Source of the DNA: Billgrantia montanilacus
GTDB lineage: Bacteria > Pseudomonadota > Gammaproteobacteria > Pseudomonadales > Halomonadaceae
Direction of reading: 5' to 3'
Assembly (NCBI RefSeq): GCF_003336675.1
Contig: NZ_QPII01000016.1
Location: 52,368-116,367, forward strand
Length of the DNA: 64,000 nt
The position numbers and the translations under genes are program-made. The notes below the pieces were generated by a model. The model had not been told where the DNA came from and did not search any database. It saw only the letters and a list, made by a program, of their open reading frames with translations. This document shows, piece by piece, positions 1 to 7,526 of the stretch; the stretch's first letter is position 1; each line of letters begins with the position of its first letter.

Positions 1-400
1 GGCTATTACGAAGGTCACCAACCAGCACACTCTCTCCCGAGCGTAGCTTCACCTTCAGTTCATCGAGGGCGGCCAGGCTCGGCTGCGTACAGCTATATTC
101 GTTGCGATACAGGCCGATATCGAAGAGGCTGTAGGCCAGTTCCATCTGGAAATGCGCCCGCTGCCGGTTCCCCGCGTCCAGCGGATCCAGCAGCAGGAGA
201 TCCAGGCTCTCCTGCAGGTAGTCACGGGAACGGGTCGCAAGCTGCTGTCCGGTCAAGTTGCCGGCCTGGCTGAAATAAGCGTGTATCTCGGGATAGACCC
301 AGCGGGTCTGGTAGGCAATCAGCAGCACCAGAAGCGTAAAGCTCATCAGGCTGAGCCATAGCCAACCCAGATGCCGCTTCCAGTGAGGTGCCGGCTTCAC
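1..400 (-). CDS. N-terminal part of a membrane-anchored sensor-type protein (cut by window edge)
   Basis: Only the first 133 residues are visible; the gene runs off the left edge. It starts with GTG, and this GTG overlaps the stop codon of the gene before it (GTGA), so the two are probably co-translated. Residues about 11-30 form one strongly hydrophobic helix (WLWLSLMSFTLLVLLIAY), followed by a charged, largely helical segment that would lie in the periplasm. This is the layout of an anchored sensor; no output domain is in view. Small sulfite-oxidase-fold proteins are often paired with GGDEF or kinase proteins, so a diguanylate cyclase or histidine kinase is likely, but that is inference. 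Confidence 0.65.
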   Translation of the reverse strand, partial: MKPAPHWKRHLGWLWLSLMSFTLLVLLIAYQTRWVYPEIHAYFSQAGNLTGQQLATRSRDYLQESLDLLLLDPLDAGNRQRAHFQMELAYSLFDIGLYRNEYSCTQPSLAALDELKVKLRSGESVLVGDLRNS

Positions 401-879
401 GGCACCGCCTCTATGCGCTTGATCATCCACACCCAGTCGTTGAAGTTGCGCAGGTTCGCAGGATCCCGGTCACCGTAGTCGCGCTCGACCAGCCGTACCG
501 GGCCCCGGTCACGCAGTGCCAGGGGCTCACCATCCTGATGCGTGACCAGGATCCAGTTGTCATCGTTCCAGCCGCCGAGGGCGACGTCATAATCATCCCA
601 GGCGTAAAAGTGCAACGACTCCGGCACACCCCCGAAATGCTGGATCAGCAGGTCACGAAAGACCAGGCCGCGTATCTCGACCTCTTCTGCCAGATAGGGA
701 TCAAAGAAAGTGAACTCGACATCGGCCTGCTCGCGAAGCTCATCGACGGAGAGAAGGATTTCCTCTCCATTGTGCTGCAAGACAAGCTGATCGTGGCTGA
801 CCGCACTGACGGTCGTCGACAGCAGCATGCCGGCTGCCAACCAGGCAGCCAGAGAGATAAAGGATCGCGAAGATGACAT
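397..879 (-). CDS. Secreted sulfite-oxidase-fold (molybdopterin-binding-like) protein
   Basis: A 160-residue protein with a signal peptide (about residues 1-26, ending SAWLAA..TTVSA-type) and a single small domain resembling the oxidoreductase molybdopterin-binding fold (PF00174-like), including the family-typical C-terminal NFNDWVWMIKRIEAV. It contains no cysteine at all, so the cysteine that ligates molybdenum in sulfite oxidases is absent and catalysis of that kind is unlikely. A ligand-binding or sensory role with the downstream membrane protein, which overlaps it by four bases, fits better. The ATG is preceded by GGAGG at good spacing. Family assignment is from general resemblance and is moderately certain. 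Confidence 0.75.
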   Translation of the reverse strand: MSSSRSFISLAAWLAAGMLLSTTVSAVSHDQLVLQHNGEEILLSVDELREQADVEFTFFDPYLAEEVEIRGLVFRDLLIQHFGGVPESLHFYAWDDYDVALGGWNDDNWILVTHQDGEPLALRDRGPVRLVERDYGDRDPANLRNFNDWVWMIKRIEAVP

Positions 880-953
880 GGGCTGCCTCCGTCCTGCAGA
901 TTGGTACGCTGGTTTCTTTTTGTTTCGACATTCTGACAGAGTTTATCACGAAC

Positions 954-981
954 AAAAAAATGCCGGCCCAAACGGGCCGGC
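954..981 (-). terminator. Rho-independent terminator of the small membrane protein gene
   Basis: On the minus strand an 8-bp perfect stem (GCCGGCCC / GGGCCGGC) with a four-base loop is followed at once by a run of seven T. It lies just after the 38-residue membrane protein gene and before the next minus-strand gene, separating the two units. Confidence 0.88.
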
Positions 982-1033
982 TACTGGGGGGATAAAATCC
1001 CCCCTCCCCTGACGACTTGCTGTGCAGCTTGGC

Positions 1034-1150
1034 TCAGTGCTTCTTCTTGCGATGATGGTCGCGGATTACGAAGCCGACCCAACCTGCCATGAATGCGATC
1101 ATCATCGCGACGGTGACCAGCCCGAAAATTACTGCGTCATCCCAGTACAT
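1034..1150 (-). CDS. 38-residue single-helix membrane protein
   Basis: A short gene encoding MYWDDAVIFGLV... with one transmembrane helix (about residues 7-29) and a basic, histidine-rich tail (RDHHRKKKH) that should face the cytoplasm. ATG is preceded by GGAGAG, and a strong terminator follows, so this is a complete monocistronic unit. The size and layout recall small subunits or accessory proteins of membrane oxidases and the DUF3149-like families, but I cannot assign it. Two ANR/FNR-like sites upstream suggest low-oxygen expression. Confidence 0.72.
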   Translation of the reverse strand: MYWDDAVIFGLVTVAMMIAFMAGWVGFVIRDHHRKKKH

Positions 1151-1177
1151 GGTGTTCTCTCCCCGTCTCCGATGCGA

Positions 1178-1226
1178 TGACTGCACTGTAGCGCGGCAAC
1201 GCCGGGGGAAAACTGACCTGTATCAA
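1178..1226 (-). promoter_or_regulatory. Candidate ANR/FNR class II promoter of the 38-residue protein
   Basis: Positions 1213-1226 read, on the minus strand, TTGATACAGGTCAG, close to the FNR/ANR consensus TTGAT-N4-ATCAA. A -10-like TACAGT lies at 1185-1190, giving a start near 1178. The site centre (about 1219.5) then falls at -41.5, the class II activator position, and the start is 28 bases before the ATG. The spacing match is seen in the sequence; oxygen control is inference. Confidence 0.5.
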
Positions 1227-1280
1227 TTTTGCATCTACCCGCTATCCAGCATGATCCCGAATTTGATGCAGGTCAGTTTT
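1209..1280. repeat. Inverted repeat carrying two ANR/FNR-like sites
   Basis: AAAACTGACCTG at 1209-1220 is repeated in inverted form at 1269-1280, and similarity continues inward so that the 21-base arms match at 19 positions. Each arm holds one TTGAT-N4-GTCAG motif, facing opposite ways, about 50 bases apart. It fills most of the gap between the small membrane protein gene and the end of the FKBP gene. Confidence 0.7.
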
Positions 1281-1295
1281 CTGAGCCTTTCGGCT

Positions 1296-1802
1296 TCAGG
1301 GGAGCTTGCGGTCCTCGACCTGGGAGGGGTCGACATCCGGCGGCAGAGGGTGGCCCTTGGCCAGTTCGGCACGATTTGCCTCACGCACCGTGAGGACCTC
1401 GAGCCGGTAGTGCAGGGTGCGTCCGGCCAGGGGATGATTGGTGTCGATCCGCACCGTGTCGCTACTGACATCCAGGATGGTGACGACCTGCGGACCATCA
1501 TCGCCCGCGGTCTGGAAGCGCATCCCCGGGGCCAGGTCATCCATGGGAAAGGCGGCGCGTCCCACCTCCTGCACCAGTGCCTCGTTACGCAGCCCATAGG
1601 CCTCGTCGGGCGCCAGGGCCACCGTCAGCTGAGCCCCCTCCTGCTGGCCCTCCAGGGCACGCTCCAGCCCGGCCATGATGTTGTCATGACCATGCAGGTA
1701 CTCCAGCGGTGCCGATCGGGCCCGCGAGTCATCGAGTACGGTGCCCTGCTCGTCACTCAACACATAGTGCAGCGTCACGACCCGCTGCGGGGCAATTGTC
1801 AT
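1296..1802 (-). CDS. FKBP-type peptidyl-prolyl isomerase, SlyD-like
   Basis: 168 residues with the FKBP core of the SlyD/FkpB group: VVTLHYVLSDEQGTVLDDS at the start, PLEYLHGHDNIMAGLERAL, and the insert-in-flap chaperone domain in the middle third (LAPDEAYGLRNEALVQEV onwards). It would catalyse proline isomerisation and assist folding in the cytoplasm; there is no signal peptide. Unlike E. coli SlyD it has no histidine/cysteine-rich metal-binding tail; the protein ends EDRKLP. It stands alone between rfaH and the anaerobic-type promoter region. Confidence 0.9.
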   Translation of the reverse strand: MTIAPQRVVTLHYVLSDEQGTVLDDSRARSAPLEYLHGHDNIMAGLERALEGQQEGAQLTVALAPDEAYGLRNEALVQEVGRAAFPMDDLAPGMRFQTAGDDGPQVVTILDVSSDTVRIDTNHPLAGRTLHYRLEVLTVREANRAELAKGHPLPPDVDPSQVEDRKLP

Positions 1803-1876
1803 GGTGGCTTTCTCCTTGAGGTATCAGATTCGACACTAGCACCTGGCAAGCAAGCGCAACCAGCGATCCCGGAAGC

Positions 1877-2416
1877 TCAGCCCTGGGGACGTAACTGGGC
1901 CACGGGCATCACCAGCTGCTGCTGACGGTTCAACAGGTTGAGCAGCACAATGGCACGCTCCTCGCCCTTGTGGCTGGCGAAGACTGCCTGCAGGTCCTTG
2001 AACGGACCCTCGGTGATCTCGACGATCTCGCCAGCGCGAAAATAGACATTGGCGGTGGCATTCTGGTCTTCGACCCCCTTTTCGCGAAGCGTCTCGACCA
2101 GGGCATCCTCTACCGGCAGCGGCTTGTCACCAAAGGTGACGATCCTCAGTACGCCGCGAGTGGAACGAATCGGTCGCCAGTTGCTGGCCACACGATCCAG
2201 GCGAATGAAGATGTAATGGGGAAACAGCGGTTCATCCAACCAGACCAGCTTGCCGCCACGCTTCTTCTGCACCTCCAGCACCGGGTGAAAGAGGTCGTAG
2301 CCCTGGTTCCCAAGGTGTTCGGCGGCACGAAAGGACTCCCCCCCCTTGCACTGGATGACATACCAGCGCGGTTGGTCATCCTCGACATCGACCGGTGGGC
2401 GTTCGGAATCGCTCAT
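1877..2416 (-). CDS. rfaH: Transcription antiterminator RfaH (NusG family)
   Basis: 179 residues. The NusG N-terminal (NGN) domain starts at RWYVIQCKGGESFRAAEHL and includes the FPHYIFIRLD strand; a KOW-type C-terminal part carries the ITEGPFKDLQAVF motif. RfaH is recruited to ops-containing operons (LPS, capsule, secretion) and suppresses pausing and Rho termination. I chose the ATG at 2416, preceded by AGGAG six bases away, over an upstream start that adds 36 residues unlike the family. E. coli RfaH is 162 residues. It is divergent from ampG. No ops element was recognised within the window. Confidence 0.88.
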   Translation of the reverse strand: MSDSERPPVDVEDDQPRWYVIQCKGGESFRAAEHLGNQGYDLFHPVLEVQKKRGGKLVWLDEPLFPHYIFIRLDRVASNWRPIRSTRGVLRIVTFGDKPLPVEDALVETLREKGVEDQNATANVYFRAGEIVEITEGPFKDLQAVFASHKGEERAIVLLNLLNRQQQLVMPVAQLRPQG

Positions 2417-2583
2417 GAAGGGCTCCTGATCGGGATATCCTGCTGGTATCGCTGCCGGGGCTCTGCAACAATCGACCAGCCGTTGCATACCGCTCGCCCC
2501 GCCGAGCGGTGGCCATTCTAACATTGTTGACCGTCATCGGGCGGCCCCACAAGGCCACCGAGCCACAAGGAGCGGCATACCGA

Positions 2584-3951
2584 ATGTCCACCCCTATCGC
2601 CCGCCGCAGCTGGCGTTCCGCCCTGGCCATCTATCTACGCGCCCCCGTCATCACCATGCTGTTTCTGGGCTTCTCCGCCGGGCTGCCTTTCCTGCTGGTG
2701 TTTTCGACGCTTTCCGCCTGGCTTCGCAGTGACGGGGTGGAGGTCGCGGCAATCGGTTTCTTCTCCTGGATCGGGATCCTCTACTCAATCAAATTCTTCT
2801 GGGCACCCATTGTCGACCGCCTGGCCCTTCCCGTGCTGACTCGCCGGTTCGGCCAACGGCGTGGCTGGATGCTGCTGGCCCAGGCCATGATAGCCGCTGG
2901 CCTCATCGGGCTGGCCAGCCTCGATCCCAATCAGAACCTGATGCTGGTGGCCGCCTTCGCCCTGCTGGTTGCCTTCGGATCGGCCACCCAGGACATCGCC
3001 ATCGATGCCTTTCGCATTGAATCCGCCCCGGATGATATCCAGGCTGCCATGGCATCGACCTACATCATCGGCTATCGCGGCGGCCTGTTGGCCGCCGGCG
3101 CCGGCGCCCTTTACGTGGCATCGTGGATCTCCTGGGAAGCCGCCTACCTCACCATGGCCGCCCTGGTGGGCATCGGCGTGATCACGGTACTGATACGCCC
3201 CGAGCCGGAGCGACTGTCACTGACGACCCAACTGATACATGAACCCCGGGTACGTGCCTTCATTCGTGCCAGCCGCGGTCAGCCGCGTCACCTGCGCCGC
3301 CTGGGTGCCTGGCTGATCGGCGCGGTGGTCTGCCCCTTCACCGACTTTCTGTCGCGCCACCGCCTCAAGGCGCTATGGCTGCTGGTATTCGTTGCGGTAT
3401 TCCGCATCAGCGATCTCGCCATGGCCTCCATGGCCAACCCTCTCTACATAGACCTGGGCTTTTCGCTGGCCACCATCGCCAATGTCACCAATGTCTTCGG
3501 TATCGCCATGAGCATCAGCGGCGGCATCCTGGGCGGACTACTGGTGGCACGCTACGGTATCGGGCCGATACTGGTGCTCGGCGCAGCCGCGGCGACCCTG
3601 ACCAACCTACTGTTCGCCGCCCTGGCTCTGGCCGGCCAGAGCCTGCCGATGCTGGTCATGGCCATCGTCGGCGACAACCTGGCCAATGGCCTGGCCAGCG
3701 CGGTATTCATCGCCTTCCTGTCGAGCCTGACATCGAGGGCCTACACAGCGACTCAGTACGCACTCTTCTCGTCGCTGATGACCCTGCCAGGCAAGTTCCT
3801 GAGTGGTTTTGGCGGTCTGGTCGTGGCCGCGGAGGGCTACGCCACCTTCTTCGTCATCGCTACGGCGCTGGGGCTACCGGCCATCGCACTGGCGATCTGG
3901 ATCAGTCGCGACCAGGAGCTGGTACCGCGTCCATCGGCCCCGGCCGCCTGA
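2584..3951 (+). CDS. ampG: Muropeptide permease AmpG (MFS)
   Basis: 455 residues, about 12 hydrophobic helices, with the AmpG signature in the first half (FLGFSAGLPFLLVFSTLSAW, then KFFWAPIVDRL and GSATQDIAIDAFRIE). The protein imports GlcNAc-anhydroMurNAc muropeptides released from peptidoglycan into the cytoplasm for recycling, which also feeds AmpR-type signals where present. The ATG at 2584 follows AAGGAG by 11 bases; an earlier in-frame start lacks a ribosome site. Slightly shorter than E. coli AmpG (491). It stands as a single gene, divergent from rfaH. Confidence 0.9.
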   Translation: MSTPIARRSWRSALAIYLRAPVITMLFLGFSAGLPFLLVFSTLSAWLRSDGVEVAAIGFFSWIGILYSIKFFWAPIVDRLALPVLTRRFGQRRGWMLLAQAMIAAGLIGLASLDPNQNLMLVAAFALLVAFGSATQDIAIDAFRIESAPDDIQAAMASTYIIGYRGGLLAAGAGALYVASWISWEAAYLTMAALVGIGVITVLIRPEPERLSLTTQLIHEPRVRAFIRASRGQPRHLRRLGAWLIGAVVCPFTDFLSRHRLKALWLLVFVAVFRISDLAMASMANPLYIDLGFSLATIANVTNVFGIAMSISGGILGGLLVARYGIGPILVLGAAAATLTNLLFAALALAGQSLPMLVMAIVGDNLANGLASAVFIAFLSSLTSRAYTATQYALFSSLMTLPGKFLSGFGGLVVAAEGYATFFVIATALGLPAIALAIWISRDQELVPRPSAPAA

Positions 3952-3996
3952 CATCCGAGAGGTGAACGGCACGGGCCTCCCCGAGCCGGCCCCCGG

Positions 3997-5814
3997 TCAA
4001 CGTGAGAGATGGGTCTGTAGCCAGGCCAGGGCGCCGGGCGTGGCGCGCCACTGGTCGCGCATCAGGGTTCGGTACTGCCAGGCTTCGGCGCGGGTTCCCG
4101 GCTCGGCGACGCTATCCTGCCCCGTGGGCACCGGGCGAGGGTTCTCGGCACAGAGCATGGCCAGGGCGTGGGCGTTGTGATCGGCCACCTCCTGCAGCAC
4201 CACCTCGGCCTCTTCCTTCTGCGCAAGGCGATAGAAAGCCAGCGCGCGGCCCATCAGCATGCCCAGCACTGGCGCCTCTTCACGCCGGGTCTCGGTCAAC
4301 TCCAGCGCTTCCCGGTCGCGCCCTTCACGCAGGAGCTGGTCGAGGACCAGCTCCTGCAGCCCCAGGCTGTCCTGGTCGTCGAGCGTCAGTAGCCGTTCGG
4401 CCAACCGGCGCGACCGCTCCCGGGCACCGCGCTCCATACCCACCACCAGCGCCAAACCGGTACGCAACAGCACCGCATTGTCGGCACTGTCCCACAGGAA
4501 GGGGCCGTCACCCTCGCCACGGATGCGCTCAAGCCATCGCTCCAGGCGGTCGGCAAGCGGCTCGAACAGGCTAGGGGACATCCATGGAAGGCTGCCGAAG
4601 CGGCTGGTCAGCGCCAGCGCCAGGGATTGGACGACACGGGGTGAATCGAGCCATTCGGGGTGAGCGCAGAGCTGGTGCAGCCAGGTACCGGCTTCGCCCC
4701 AGGGATCACCCTCGAAGCCAAGCGCACTCTCCTCATCGACAGCCACCTCGAAATGCACTTGCCAGGCGGCAAAGAGCGTGTCCTCCCGAGCGTTGCTGTG
4801 ATATTCCAGCTCACCTTCCGCGCTGTGGCGGATATCAAGCCCCGGTGCAGGCGGCAGCTCGGCCAGAAGGGCCTGCAACGCTGCCAGTGGCTCGGCCAGA
4901 TCCTCCTCGGCGTTGAGCAACTGATCGGCCAGAGTCGCGCCTGGATTTTCGGCCAGGTCGGCCAGGAATTGAAGCTGGTCGGGCTCCAGCTCGCCCTGAC
5001 GCTCCAGGCGGCGGAACCAGAAGCGTGCACGCTCAGCAGCCTCCTGCTCGTGGCCTTCGTGAAGCAGCAGCATGGCTTCGATATAGGCCAGGGTGGGCGA
5101 GTCGGGCAGCGCCTGCTGGGCACGCACGAAAGCCTCCCGGGCGCTGTCCAGGTCGTCGCTGTCCAGGTGCATCAGGCAGAGACGCTCCAGGGCAACGCCG
5201 CGAAGGAACAGCGGGCCTCGATCAAGCACCTCATCGAGCAGGTCGGCTCGCTTGCGGTTGAAGCCACGCTCCTGGTAGAGGTCGATCAGCAGCTCGAAGG
5301 CCGGTTCGGCCTGTACCGGCAGCCGCGACCAGTCGCCGCGATGAAACAGCGACTCAAGGATCTGCTGGGCGCGTCCACGCTGGCCGGTCTCGGCGGCGAT
5401 CAGGCCGGCCTCGAGCAGAGCCTGGGCAGGCGCACGCCCGCTGTTCAAGGCGGCCTTGAGGGTCGGGCCCTTCCAGTCACGCAGCGACAACATCCACATC
5501 AGATGGTCGGGGACGTCGGCAGGCATCGCCACCGCACCGCAGCAGTGCTTGGTCTTGCGCCCAGAATCGCACCAGCAGGGTTCATTGCGCCCCGGGCGCG
5601 CCAGGGGCTCACAGGCAAAGTCGGCACGTTCGAGCGGGGTCTGACACCACAGCTCGGGAGCCAATGCCTGGGCCATAGCCAAGTCGCCGCCCATCAGGAC
5701 GGCCCCCTCTTCACGCGCCCAGGCCATAAATGCCGGATACTGCTCGTCCTCACGGATCGCCGTCAGTGCCCCCGAGGCAAAGCCCAGAAGCTGTTCCACC
5801 CATACTGCCAGCAT
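3997..5814 (-). CDS. SEC-C zinc-motif protein with TPR-like repeats
   Basis: 605 residues. A SEC-C metal-binding motif (EPCWCDSGRKTKHCC, residues about 79-92), as at the tail of SecA, follows an N-terminal helical domain of the YecA/UPF0149 style (EQYPAFMAWA...). The remaining 500 residues are helical repeats resembling tetratricopeptides, for example GQRGRAQQILESLFHRGDW. SEC-C modules bind zinc and usually mediate contacts with ribosomes or SecB-like partners; the role here is unknown. I prefer ATG 5814 (GGAG seven bases before it) to one at 5844 with no clear ribosome site. The gene converges on ampG. Confidence 0.8.
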   Translation of the reverse strand: MLAVWVEQLLGFASGALTAIREDEQYPAFMAWAREEGAVLMGGDLAMAQALAPELWCQTPLERADFACEPLARPGRNEPCWCDSGRKTKHCCGAVAMPADVPDHLMWMLSLRDWKGPTLKAALNSGRAPAQALLEAGLIAAETGQRGRAQQILESLFHRGDWSRLPVQAEPAFELLIDLYQERGFNRKRADLLDEVLDRGPLFLRGVALERLCLMHLDSDDLDSAREAFVRAQQALPDSPTLAYIEAMLLLHEGHEQEAAERARFWFRRLERQGELEPDQLQFLADLAENPGATLADQLLNAEEDLAEPLAALQALLAELPPAPGLDIRHSAEGELEYHSNAREDTLFAAWQVHFEVAVDEESALGFEGDPWGEAGTWLHQLCAHPEWLDSPRVVQSLALALTSRFGSLPWMSPSLFEPLADRLERWLERIRGEGDGPFLWDSADNAVLLRTGLALVVGMERGARERSRRLAERLLTLDDQDSLGLQELVLDQLLREGRDREALELTETRREEAPVLGMLMGRALAFYRLAQKEEAEVVLQEVADHNAHALAMLCAENPRPVPTGQDSVAEPGTRAEAWQYRTLMRDQWRATPGALAWLQTHLSR

Positions 5815-5913
5815 CGCAGTCTCCGCCAATCCCGAAAGCCGCATATTCTAACAGGGAAGCGCCGTTTCATGTGGGTTGCAAATGCATGTTCAAACACCTG
5901 GCCTTGGGTCGCC

Positions 5914-6131
5914 CCTCAGGGAAATGCTGCACAAATCGACGAGCGAGATGAAGCGCAAGGCGCACGGAGCACAGAACCGAGCGAAGCGACAAACAGCCGG
6001 AGGCTGGCCCCGAAGGGGCGAGAAGCCGAAGGCTGCGAGTCAACCGGAGCATATGGGGTATATGTGAGGATTCCGAGCACCGCGCAACGCAGCGATTCGC
6101 TCGCACAGTCATTTGTGCAGTGTTTCCTCAG
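5914..6131. repeat. MITE-like palindromic intergenic element
   Basis: The gap between the SEC-C gene and the UbiB-like gene is bounded by imperfect terminal inverted repeats: CTCAGGGAAATGCTGCACAAAT-type sequence at 5915-5936 and its complement at about 6110-6131, sharing CTGCACAAAT exactly. Between them are three small hairpins in a row with three-base loops (CAGCC-GGA-GGCTG, GCCCC-GAA-GGGGC, AGCC-GAA-GGCT). No transposase is encoded. The right repeat overlaps the stop codon of the UbiB-like gene. The layout is that of a non-autonomous mobile element or a large structured RNA. Confidence 0.6.
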
Positions 6132-7372
6132 CCCCGCGCCCACTCCAGCAGCGGCCGGGTACGGGAGTGCATGTCCAGCCTTGCGCCAAGACGCACGAGA
6201 TTCCAGTAGTGGCCGTTGAGGGTGCGCGACAGGAGCAGGATGTCTGCCGGCGGCTGCAGGCGATCCATGGCGGCCCACACCTTGGGGCTGAGCTCCCGTA
6301 GCCGACGATGCATCCGTACGTCGGCAAAGTCCTGCACGCCCGGCTGAAACAGCGGCACTACCGCCTCGGCGGCCTCGCGGTACAGCGCCAGGGGCGCCCC
6401 CTGTCCCTGGCGTCCGCCGAGTTGGCGCAGGGCGTCGTCCATGGCCATGGGATCGTTGGCCAGTGCGGCATCGAGTAGCGCCATCATCGCCTTCAAGTGG
6501 GCATCCGCCACCGGTATCACCGCCCCAAGGTCATAGATCACCAGACGCCCCTGCTCGTCGGCGGCAAAATTGCCGGCATGGGGGTCGGCATGCAGCTCGC
6601 CATGGGCGAACAGTTCCTCGGTGAGCCAATCGGCCAGCGTCGTGGCGATGCGCTGGCGCGTGGCGTCGTCTCCGAGCTCCAGTTCACGCAGGGGCGTACC
6701 GCCCACGTGGCGCATGGCCAACACCCGTGGACCGGACAGATCGGGCAGCGGTTCGGGAATCACCAGGCCGTCGAGATGCGCATAGCGCTCGCGGTAGCGT
6801 GCCAGGGCACGCGCCTCGGCCTGGTAGTCCAGTTCGCTGCGCAGGCTGGCGGCAAGTTCCTCGAACAGCGCATCGAGCCGGGCTTGAGGCACCTTGAGCC
6901 AACGTCCGAGCCGCATGATACGCCGCACCTGCGCCAGGTCGCCCTCGAGGATCTCGGGCAGCCCCGGGTATTGCACCTTGAGCACCAGCGTCTCACCATC
7001 GTGGGTGATTGCCCGGTGCACCTGCCCCATGGAGGCACTGGCAAAGGGCCTGGGTTCAATCTCGCGGAAGTGGGTGTCCAACTCGCCGTACTGCTCGACC
7101 AGGGTACGCCGGATGCCCTCCCATGGCATGGGCTCGGCCTGGCGCTGGAGACGCGCCAGTTCGTCGACGAGATCGGGCGGCAGCAGGTCATCCCACTGCG
7201 CCATGATCTGAGCCAGCTTCATCGCCGGCCCCTTCAGTTCGGAGAGCCCCTCGAACAGTGCTTCGCCCAGTGCGCGCCAGTCGGCCTGACCGCCGAGGCG
7301 CGTGCGAATCACGGCGCCACCCGTGCGGGCACCAAGCCCTAGCAAGCGCCGTGTTCTTCCGCGTTCGCGCAT
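6128..7372 (-). CDS. AarF/ABC1/UbiB-family atypical kinase
   Basis: 414 residues of the ABC1/ADCK family. Visible motifs are LKGPAMKLAQIMAQ (the KxGQ-like region, here KLAQ), SASMGQVHRA (alanine-rich nucleotide loop), LVLKVQYPG (invariant lysine), LDYQAEA, HADPHAGNF (catalytic loop) and IYDLGAV (the metal-binding DFG equivalent). Members act as ATPases or kinases in ubiquinone synthesis or related lipid metabolism, but this shorter protein lacks the C-terminal membrane helices of true UbiB, so its substrate is unknown. ATG 7372 follows GGGGAG; an upstream start adds 31 unlikely residues. Divergent from topB. Confidence 0.85.
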   Translation of the reverse strand: MRERGRTRRLLGLGARTGGAVIRTRLGGQADWRALGEALFEGLSELKGPAMKLAQIMAQWDDLLPPDLVDELARLQRQAEPMPWEGIRRTLVEQYGELDTHFREIEPRPFASASMGQVHRAITHDGETLVLKVQYPGLPEILEGDLAQVRRIMRLGRWLKVPQARLDALFEELAASLRSELDYQAEARALARYRERYAHLDGLVIPEPLPDLSGPRVLAMRHVGGTPLRELELGDDATRQRIATTLADWLTEELFAHGELHADPHAGNFAADEQGRLVIYDLGAVIPVADAHLKAMMALLDAALANDPMAMDDALRQLGGRQGQGAPLALYREAAEAVVPLFQPGVQDFADVRMHRRLRELSPKVWAAMDRLQPPADILLLSRTLNGHYWNLVRLGARLDMHSRTRPLLEWARG

Positions 7373-7480
7373 ATCACCGCTCCCCTTCCGGTTGCCTTGA
7401 AACAACAAAACAATGATACAGCAATTGTACAACTGGAAAGCAGGGTGACATCTGGCGGATGGCACGCATTACTGTAAGAA

Positions 7481-7525
7481 TGTCCATACCTAAAATATCC
7501 ATACCCAGAATTCCCATGGCTCCGA
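7481..7525. repeat. Short 15-bp tandem repeat before topB
   Basis: Three units of 15 bases (TGTCCATACCTAAAA, TATCCATACCCAGAA, TTCCCATGGCTCCGA) fill the space immediately before the topB start codon. The first two match at 11 of 15 positions; the third is more degenerate. They lie in the untranslated leader and leave topB without a clear Shine-Dalgarno sequence. Confidence 0.5.
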
Positions 7526-7526
7526 C

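Noticed and set aside
5876..6067. A 63-codon basic frame in the gap after the SEC-C gene
   Set aside because: It runs through the inverted repeat and hairpins of the MITE-like element and has no ribosome site.
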